This document shows, in pieces, positions 1-9,200 of a DNA stretch of 36,332 nucleotides. The stretch lies in the NCBI GenBank assembly GCA_947461435.1, contig CANHLE010000026.1:1-36332 (forward strand), written 5' to 3'. The stretch is from Paracoccaceae bacterium. GTDB lineage: Bacteria > Pseudomonadota > Alphaproteobacteria > Rhodobacterales > Rhodobacteraceae. A model generated the notes under the pieces. It was given only the letters and a program-made list of their open reading frames with translations, was not told the DNA's origin and did not search any database. Each line of letters begins with the position of its first letter. Within the stretch, counting starts at the first letter, position 1. A program made the position numbers and the translations under genes.

Positions 1-141
1 ATCCGTCGAATGATGTTCAATAGTCCCATGTGGATCACTCCGTTGCCCCCGCCGCTCACCGCTTTGGGGAAAGGTTCACATGGCTCAGTTCTCAGTGAAA
101 ATTATCAGCCTAACCGGCTCAGTTCTGGGTGAAAATCAACA
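1..141. mobile_element. End of an IS21-like insertion sequence (partial)
   Basis: Bases 82-102 and 116-136 are two direct copies of a 21-bp motif (19 of 21 identical) built on GGCTCAGTTCT and GTGAAAAT. Read on the minus strand, the element would begin TGTTGATTTTCACCC at 141. Multiple short terminal repeats of this type, and a TG...CA end, are known for IS21-family (istA/istB) elements. The terminase reading frame to the right breaks exactly here, which supports 141 as the element boundary. Bases 1-23 end in a TAG that could close an istB-like gene, but too little is present to show this. The family call rests on the style of the ends only; no transposase is visible. Confidence 0.6.
82..136. 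repeat. Terminal direct repeats of the IS21-like element
   Basis: There are two 21-bp copies (82-102 and 116-136) separated by 13 bp, differing at two positions. Their placement just inside the presumed element end fits the transposase-binding repeats found at IS21-family termini. Confidence 0.7.
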
Positions 142-472
142 CCGGCACCATGTAGTCGCGGCAATCGGCTTCTGCGGGCAGAAGGCAGAGGATCGGCGCG
201 GGTTCATTGGCGACGAAGGACGCAAGGGCGCTGGTCAGAAGCGTGGTGAACCCCACCCGGACAGGTTTCACCAGAGTCACCCGTTCGATCTCCGCGTCGC
301 CTATGGCGTCGGCAATCTCGCGCTGAAACGGCCACAGGCGAACCGGGCCGGGCAAGGCGGACACACCGTCGGGCAGCACGATTTCCCGTTCGATCCATTC
401 CGACAGGCGCAGGCGCGGCGGGGGGATCAGGGCGCGCAGCGCCTGTTTCGTGATCTGGTCAAGCGTCGGCAT
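119..472 (-). pseudogene. Phage terminase large subunit (GpA type), truncated by the IS end
   Basis: The product starts MPTLDQITKQALRALIPPP and continues with a segment typical of the N-terminus of GpA-family terminase large subunits: a WIEREIVLPDG motif, then VRLWPFQREIADAIGD and a KPVRVGFTT stretch, which is the family's Walker A-like region, followed by LPAEADCRDYMV. This family's proteins, which cut and pump phage DNA into the head, are normally 600-700 residues long. Here only about 110 residues remain before the sequence runs into the IS end at 141 and stops after a few element-encoded residues. The ATG at 472 overlaps the end of the small-subunit gene by 14 bases, so this start is preferred over an in-frame ATG at 493. 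The gene is surely inactive unless the far side of the insertion is rejoined. Confidence 0.8.
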
Positions 473-959
473 TGCCAAGTTCCTGCAAGGCATCGCGCAA
501 TTCGCGGTCGATTGTGGTCACGTCGCTGGTGGTCAGGTGCTGCATGGACTGGCGAAGCCGGGAAGGCACCGCCAGAAGCCGGGAACGAAGGGCGCGCAGG
601 GTATCGGACCAAGCCCGTTCCACGTCGCTTGCCGGGACGTATTCGCCGCGCAGGACGGCGTTCTTCAGGGCCTGCGCGTCGGCCTGTTCCCGTGCTAGCC
701 GCGCCCGTTCGCTGGTCAGATTCAGCACCTGTTCTTCACCACCGCGCCCGCTTGCCGTCTCGCGCAGGCTGACGATGTAACGGCGGGTGCTTTCCTCAAG
801 GTCATAGGCGTCATGACCAAGACGAACCACGGTATCCCGCTTCCCCAGGGTGGTCAGCATCCCCGGCGTGATGCCGAACAGGTCGCAAAGGTCAGAACCG
901 CCAATGCGATGGACGGGCCTGTCGCCCCCCAGCCCCGGCAGTTCCGACATGATCCGCAT
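459..959 (-). CDS. Phage terminase small subunit / DNA-packaging protein (Nu1 type)
   Basis: This 166-residue protein begins MRIMSELPGLGG. It carries an N-terminal winged-helix-like segment (about residues 17-60, with DLCDLFGITPGMLTTLGKRD) that in Nu1-type proteins recognises the packaging site on phage DNA. A charged helix follows (about 75-115: LTSERARLAREQADAQALKN), then a region with an RSRLLAVPSR motif typical of these small subunits. The ATG at 959 has AAGGGG seven bases upstream; an ATG at 950 is possible. It overlaps the large-subunit gene, as expected for a packaging pair. With its partner broken it has no obvious remaining role. Confidence 0.8.
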   Translation of the reverse strand: MRIMSELPGLGGDRPVHRIGGSDLCDLFGITPGMLTTLGKRDTVVRLGHDAYDLEESTRRYIVSLRETASGRGGEEQVLNLTSERARLAREQADAQALKNAVLRGEYVPASDVERAWSDTLRALRSRLLAVPSRLRQSMQHLTTSDVTTIDRELRDALQELGNADA

Positions 960-1047
960 CTTTTAACCCCTTGTAAATTCTTGCATAGCTTCAAGCATCG
1001 CGCCTCTGCCCCCCGTATAGGTCAGGGCTGGCAAGGACCCGCGAAGG

Positions 1048-1320
1048 TCACGCGCTGCCCGCTGGTCTGGCGCTGGCAAGCGCATGATCCGCCGCCGAAG
1101 GCAGGGTGCAGACCCGTTCGGCGGCGCTGGTGCAGCAATGCGCTGCCATCTGCCCGCCGAAAGTCAATGTCATGGCGCTGACCACTTCGGCATGGGCACC
1201 CGCGATGATGCTATCCCAAGGCATCCCGCTTTCGCGCATCAGGGCCATGCACTCGCGGATGCAGGACGCGGCTTGATCCGCCGCCGCTTGCTTCGCTTCG
1301 ATGCGTTCTTGGTCGGTCAT
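1048..1320 (-). CDS. Small hypothetical prophage protein
   Basis: This is a 90-residue product starting MTDQERIEAKQAAADQ. Its first half is predicted helical and charged, and includes RECMALMRESGMPWDSIIAG and a following segment with AEVVSAMTLTFGG. The tail is Ala/Ser-rich with two adjacent cysteines. The ATG at 1320 overlaps the stop of the upstream gene as ATGA, which argues for coupled translation and for this start rather than an upstream one in the same frame. I do not recognise a family. Position between a replication-like gene and the terminase genes suggests an accessory phage protein. Confidence 0.55.
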   Translation of the reverse strand: MTDQERIEAKQAAADQAASCIRECMALMRESGMPWDSIIAGAHAEVVSAMTLTFGGQMAAHCCTSAAERVCTLPSAADHALASARPAGSA

Positions 1321-1640
1321 GTGGTTGTTCCTTGATGGTTCGGGTTGCGGCTTGGGAAGGGCAGCACGGCGCTGCGTTCGGTCAGGATGATGCACGGCGG
1401 GTTTCCCCGCTTGTGGCGGTCGGGGATGGTCAGCCATCCGGCTTGTTCCAGTTGATCAAGCGCCCGTCTGGTGACGCGCGGCGACGCGCAGATCGCCTTG
1501 GCGAACAGGTCGATATCCGGGGCGCGCGCAACCTCAAGGAAGTCGCTGATCAGGACAGCGCCCAGAATCCGCGCAGCCGGGGACAGGCCACGGTCGCGCA
1601 TGACGGCGTGAAGCCATCGGTCTTTCGCTTCCTCAAGCAT
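1317..1640 (-). CDS. Small winged-helix DNA-binding prophage protein
   Basis: The 107-residue product starts MLEEAKDRWLHAVM. It contains a helix-turn-helix-like stretch: LSPAARILGAVLISDFL, then CASPRVTRRALDQLEQAG followed by WLTI and a short beta-wing (PPCIILTE). This layout (recognition helix, then a hydrophobic wing) is that of small MarR/Rep-type winged helices used in phage and plasmid replication control. The start at 1640 overlaps the upstream gene's stop (ATGCTTGA) and the end overlaps the next gene (ATGA), so it sits in a tightly packed operon. Exact function unknown; an accessory replication or regulatory role is an inference. Confidence 0.55.
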   Translation of the reverse strand: MLEEAKDRWLHAVMRDRGLSPAARILGAVLISDFLEVARAPDIDLFAKAICASPRVTRRALDQLEQAGWLTIPDRHKRGNPPCIILTERSAVLPFPSRNPNHQGTTT

Positions 1641-2529
1641 TGGTCCGGTCCTTCGCCTTGTGGGCAAAAGCCCGAACCCATTTGTGCGAAATCATGGCTT
1701 CGATGCCCGCGTCATCGTCGTTCGGTGGCCTGCGGAAAGGCACCCCGAATTCCCCAGCATGGTTCTTCGGTGCAACCTGCGCGACGGTCGGATGCCCGTT
1801 CTTGGCAAGCCATCGGTTCCAATCCGCCTCTGCATCGCTTCCCGGCTTGATCGGGTGCAGCGGGCGCGTCCAAGTCTCTGGCGGTGCCGCTGCGGCGGCG
1901 ACGGCGCGGTCATGGGCGGTCCAGTCGATCCGGCCAGACTTGCCGTGCGAACCAGAGGTTTGGCCTTGCGCGCGCTCTTTCTGGTTAAGAGTCTGGTTGG
2001 TCCTTATATAGGCGGTGCCACTACTGGCACCCTTTCCCGCAATTAGTGGCACCACTTTCGGCTTGGGATAGGCCATCTTTTCGGGGCGAATGGGTGCCAC
2101 TTCTGGCAGGTTTTCCGTGTCACGCGATGCCATGTAAGTGACCCTTTCAGACGCTTTCAGGGCGTGTTCTCCATGCCCGCTCATGAAGGAAATTTCGCTC
2201 CGGTCGCCTCGGCCTTGGGCGTAGGCGATGCAGATCAGCCCGGCGTCGGACAGTTCGGCCAAAGCCCGCTGACAGGCGCGCAAGGACACGCCAGACGCAT
2301 GGGCAAGGGTTTCAACCTTGGGATTGCAGAAGCCCGTTTCGTGGTTTGCGAAGTCATCGCAGAGGCTCCACGCAACCATGCGGGCGGGATAGGACAGTTT
2401 CACATCCCGACGGATCGAACGCTTCCAGTCGTTTCGGGCCAGTTTCCAGTTGCCGTTCCGGTCGATCCGCCTTGCAGCGTCGGGGGCATCGGTGTAAACT
2501 TTGACCTGAAGCTGACTTGCTTTGTCCAT
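1633..2529 (-). CDS. Replication-initiator-like helix-turn-helix protein of a prophage
   Basis: The 298-residue product (ATG at 2529, MDKASQLQVKVYTD) has a clear helix-turn-helix of the HTH_36 kind at about residues 45-105. The sequence is KLSYPARMVAWSLCDDFANH, a CNPKVETLAHASGVS helix pair, then RACQRALAELSDAGLI and a wing. The rest is a polar, low-complexity linker and a C-terminal segment with DAEADWNRWLAKNGHP. Proteins of this layout occur in alphaproteobacterial prophages just upstream of terminase genes and are usually labelled replication or HTH proteins. The frame is open to 2703 but the upstream extension shows no conserved features; the start is therefore uncertain. It leads a five-gene minus-strand block ending in the broken terminase. 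Confidence 0.6.
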   Translation of the reverse strand: MDKASQLQVKVYTDAPDAARRIDRNGNWKLARNDWKRSIRRDVKLSYPARMVAWSLCDDFANHETGFCNPKVETLAHASGVSLRACQRALAELSDAGLICIAYAQGRGDRSEISFMSGHGEHALKASERVTYMASRDTENLPEVAPIRPEKMAYPKPKVVPLIAGKGASSGTAYIRTNQTLNQKERAQGQTSGSHGKSGRIDWTAHDRAVAAAAAPPETWTRPLHPIKPGSDAEADWNRWLAKNGHPTVAQVAPKNHAGEFGVPFRRPPNDDDAGIEAMISHKWVRAFAHKAKDRTNA

Positions 2530-2701
2530 AGCCCCGGATGCGCCCGCCAGCGCGCCGGGGTTTTCGTTTTGATCGGACGGCGCAAGGTTCGCCTTACCCC
2601 GATTTTCTCCAATGAATTCAACGCGCGAAAACTCGCGGTTCGCCGTTGCAAGCGATTGATTTACGGCGGATTTTCGATATCCTCCGGGCCTACCAAAACG
2701 C

Positions 2702-2735
2702 AAAAGGCGCGGCCGTTTCCAGCCGCGCCCTTTTT
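2702..2735. terminator. Bidirectional intrinsic terminator of katG
   Basis: A perfect 8-bp GC stem, GGCGCGGC (2706-2713) and GCCGCGCC (2722-2729), with an 8-base loop. It is followed by CTTTTTCTTT on the plus strand and by TTTTGCGTTTT on the minus strand. It lies 20 bases past the katG stop codon, so it should end katG messages and insulate the prophage genes. Confidence 0.85.
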
Positions 2736-2749
2736 CTTTGAGTGTTCGA

Positions 2750-5108
<2,359 letters not shown>

Positions 5109-6017
5109 ATGAATAATCTGACCCTGAAACAAATGCGCTATTTTGAGGCGCTGGCCCGTCATGGCCATTTTGGCCGCGCGGCGGATGTGTGCGCCATTTC
5201 CCAGCCGGCGCTGTCGATGCAAATCAAGGATCTGGAAGGATCCTTGGGAACCGCGCTGTTCGAGCGTGGTGCAAGGTCTGTGCGATTGACCAGCTTTGGA
5301 ATGGAGTTCGCGCGGCGAGTGCGCGACATCCTGCGCGGGGTGGACGAGTTGGCCGATCTGGCCCGCGCTTCGCAAGACCGGCTTGTTGGCAGGCTGCGGA
5401 TGGGTGTCATACCCACCGTGGCACCCTATCTTCTGCCAAGTCTTATTGCTGATCTCAGCCGGAACTATCCGGACCTTGATCTTCACCTGCGCGAGACAAT
5501 GACACAGAATTTGCTGAACGAGATTGCTGAAGGCCGTCTGGATACGGCGATCGTCGCCCTGCCCGTATCTGAACCCTCGCTGAGCGAGGTGGCACTTTTT
5601 TCGGAAACGTTCATTCTGGTGCGGCCGGCCTCTGACGCCAACAAGCCCGTGCCCAACCGCGAAACCCTTCGGGAACTGCGTCTTTTGCTTTTGGAAGAGG
5701 GGCATTGTTTTCGCGATCAAGCCCTCTCGTTTTGCAACTTGCCGTCCACTCAGCCGCGGGAATTGCTGGACGGAAGCTCTTTGACCACCTTGGTTCAAAT
5801 GGTCAGCGCCGGAATCGGTGTGACCTTGATACCGCAAATGGCGGTGCCCGTTGAAACCCGTTCCGCCCGGGTTTCCCTTGCGCGTTTTGCAGCGCCCGAG
5901 CCGGAGCGCACAATCGGGATGATCTGGCGCAAGACAAGCCCCTTCGCCCTGCAGTTGGGCCAGATCGCAGAGGTGGTACGCCAATCGGCCGAGACGCTGC
6001 GCGCGCAAAGCCTATAG
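5109..6017 (+). CDS. oxyR: Hydrogen-peroxide-sensing transcriptional regulator OxyR
   Basis: This is a 302-residue LysR-family protein. The N-terminal winged helix-turn-helix (about residues 4-62) contains FGRAADVCAISQPALSMQI, and the effector domain follows from about 92. The redox pair is visible as Cys200 and Cys209 in LLEEGHCFRDQALSFC, the motif that forms the peroxide-induced disulfide in OxyR proteins (Cys199/Cys208 in Escherichia coli). This separates it from other LysR regulators. Its position, divergent from katG, fits direct control of the peroxidase. The start at 5109 gives the canonical MNNLTLKQMRYFEALA beginning. Confidence 0.95.
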   Translation: MNNLTLKQMRYFEALARHGHFGRAADVCAISQPALSMQIKDLEGSLGTALFERGARSVRLTSFGMEFARRVRDILRGVDELADLARASQDRLVGRLRMGVIPTVAPYLLPSLIADLSRNYPDLDLHLRETMTQNLLNEIAEGRLDTAIVALPVSEPSLSEVALFSETFILVRPASDANKPVPNRETLRELRLLLLEEGHCFRDQALSFCNLPSTQPRELLDGSSLTTLVQMVSAGIGVTLIPQMAVPVETRSARVSLARFAAPEPERTIGMIWRKTSPFALQLGQIAEVVRQSAETLRAQSL

Positions 6018-6255
6018 TTAATCTGCCTTGACGCGCGCCGCGCGATGCAACGCCCAAAGCGCGCAAAAGCATAGGTTGGGCGGCGGCCGCGCTCGGCCAA
6101 CAAGGTAAATTGGAGGGGCGCGGTTTTCGCCCGCCGTTTTGCATTGGGCGGCAATCAGGGCCGCATTTGCCACAAACTTTCCCCATTGTCCCCCACCAAT
6201 GCCCCATTCCGGCCTGTTTTGTTGGGTAGGTCTTTCGTGTGGTGGGGACCACAGT

Positions 6256-6278
6256 AGCCGGTTTTCTGCGAACCGGCT
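6256..6278 (+). promoter_or_regulatory. Perfect RNA hairpin just before the RTX gene's ribosome binding site
   Basis: AGCCGGTT (6256-6263) and AACCGGCT (6271-6278) pair perfectly around a 7-base loop. The AAGGA ribosome binding site begins five bases later, and the ATG is at 6297. Only TT follows the stem, so it is not a normal intrinsic terminator; a 5'-leader element controlling RNA stability or translation is more likely. The rest of the 6018-6296 gap is GC-rich with short imperfect dyads and no gene. Confidence 0.6.
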
Positions 6279-6296
6279 TTGGTAAAGGACGCTGCT

Positions 6297-9200
6297 ATGC
6301 CTACGTATAACGGGACAACCGGTAACGATACTGTCACGGGGTCAACCTCTGGCGATTCGCTTTTTGGCGATGCCGGCAATGACACCCTGATCGGCTTGAC
6401 CGGCAATGACACGATAAACGGCGGCATAGGCACAGACATTGCCAGTTTCGCCTCTGCCACGGGTGCCGTGACAGTCAGTCTGACCACGAACCTGTCTTCA
6501 GGGGCCGATGGCAACGACACCTTGATTGCGATTGAAGGCGTCATTGGTTCTGGTTTCAACGACAGTCTGACCGGCAGTACCTTGGCGGACCTGCTTTATG
6601 GCGGCAACGGCAACGACAGTTTGACCGGCGGGACCGGAAACGATGTTCTGGACGGCGGTGCAGGCACCGCGGACGTTGCGATCTATTCCACTGCAAGCGC
6701 GGCCATCCAAGTTAATCTTGGCACGGGCCTGTCCAGCGGCGCGGATGGGAACGACACCTTGGCGGGCATCGAAAACCTGATCGGCTCGGCTTTTGCCGAC
6801 AGCCTGACGGGGGATGCCAATGCCAACAACATCGCTGGCGGTGACGGCAACGACACCCTGACGGGGGGGGCTGGTATTGACACCTTGGACGGCGGTTTGG
6901 GCGTTGCAGATATCGTAGGGTATAGCGCCGCCACCGCCGCCGTGTCGGTAAACCTTGCCACCAATGCCGTCAGCGGCGCCGATGGCGTGGATATCATTTC
7001 CAACTTCGAAGGGGTCATCGGGTCGGGATTTAACGACACGCTGACCGGCTCGGCCGCAGCCAACTGGATCTACGGCGGGGGCGGAAATGACAGTCTGACC
7101 GGGGGTGCAGGCGCGGATGTGATCGACGGCGGATCAGGCACGGCCGACACCGCGTCTTATTCGGCGGCGACGGCGGCTGTCCAGGTCAGCCTTGCGACAA
7201 ACCTGTCTGCCGGTGCGGATGGTATTGATACTCTTTCCGGAATCGAAAACCTTGTCGGCTCGGCTTTTGCAGACAGTTTGACGGGGGATTCAGCCAACAA
7301 CATGATCGTTGGCGGCGATCTGAATGACACCATCACCGGCGGCGGCGGTGTGGATACGCTTGATGGCGGTGTGGGGACTGCCGACATCCTGGGCTACAGC
7401 GGGGCCACGGGCGCGGTTGTCGTCAACCTCGCCACAAATGCCGTCAGCGGCGCAGATGGTGTAGATGTCATCTCCAACGTCGAAGGTGTTATCGGATCGG
7501 CCTTCCACGACAGCCTGACAGGCAACACGGCAGATAACTGGCTTTATGGCGGGGACGGCAACGATCTGCTGACCGGCGGGGCTGGAAACGATCTTCTGGA
7601 CGGGGGCAACGGCGCAGACGACCTTGCAAGCTATTCTGCCGCCACCGCAGCCGTTCAAGTCAGCCTTGTCACAAACCTGGCAACGGGCGCGGATGGCAAT
7701 GACACGCTTGTTAGTATCGAAGATCTGACAGGTTCGGCCTTTAGTGATGCGCTGACCGGCAATGGCAGCGCCAATACCCTGACGGGCGGGGATGGCAATG
7801 ACACCATCATCGGCGGCGCAGGCGCGGATGGGCTGGCGGGCGGCAATGGCACAGATACGCTCAGCTATGGCACCTCGACGACCAACGTCGTGATCAATTT
7901 GTCGACCAGTTCGGCCTCATTGAACGATGCGGCCGGCGACATCATTTCCGGCTTTGAAAACGTCATCGGCGGAAGCGGCAACGACACGATATCGGGCGAC
8001 GGCGTTAGCAATTCGATCGACGGCGGGCTTGGCAACGACAGCCTTTCGGGCAGCACGGGTGGCACAGATACGCTATCAGGGGGGGATGGCAACGACACGC
8101 TTGTTGCTGGAAACAACACCTCGATCCTTGGTGGCAATGGAACCGACGAAGTCAGCTTTGCCGCGTCTACGAGTGCGGTCACCGTCAACCTGACAACCAT
8201 GACGAGCACCAGCAGCTTTACCGGCGTCACCCTGAACACTGTCGAAGGGGCTATCGGGTCATCCTTTGCCGACGTGATCACTGGCGACGGCGCGGCCAAT
8301 ATCCTGACCGGCGGCGACGGAAACGATACCTTGGTGGGCGGTTTGGGCAACGACACGCTGTCCGGCGGCGCGGGCAATGACGTGCTCAGTTATGCATCTT
8401 CCAGCGCGGCGGTTCAGATCAACCTGGCGACAGGCGTGGTCACAGGCGGCGCCGGGACCGATGCGATTTCTGGGTTCGAATCCATCATCGGGTCCACCTT
8501 TGCTGACAGCATCACCGGATCCACCGGCAATGATCTGATCAACGGCGGCGGCGGCAATGATACGATCAATGGCGGTGCGGGGATCGACGTTGTCGATTTT
8601 TCATCTGCCACATCAGCCATCAACATCAACATGTTGCTGGGCACCGGCACAAGCGGCGTCATGTCGGGGATCGAAGGGTTCGTCACGTCGACCTTCAACG
8701 ACACCATCGTGGGTGACACCAACAACAACGTCTTCTTTTCGTCGCTGGGCAATGATGCCTTCATCGGCGGTGACGGCACCGATGCGATCGACTTTTCCTA
8801 TTCAAATGCCGCGGTCGCGGTTGACCTGATCAACGGCACGGCGTCAGGCGGTCACGCCACAGGTGATGCTTATACCGAGATCGAAAATCTGTTCGGTTCG
8901 ACCTATGATGACAGCTTCATCGCAGGCTCTGGGGCGCAGCGTCTGGAAGGCAACCTTGGGAATGACACGCTCAACGGTGGGTCGGGCAACGACACCATGG
9001 TGGGCGGCGCGGGCAATGACGTTTATTCGGTGAACGCCACGGGTGATGTGATCACAGAACTGGCCGGACAGGGCGTGGACCGTGTCGAAAGCTCGATCTC
9101 GCATACCCTTGGCACCGAATTCGAAAACCTGACCATCACCGGATTTTCAGATGTCTCAGGCACTGGAAACGCGGGCAACAATGTCATCATCGGCAACAAC

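Noticed and set aside
6435-7853. Regular 237-bp repeats considered as a CRISPR-like or satellite array
   Set aside because: The repeats are in frame, encode RTX nonapeptides, have no unique spacers and match a coding period.
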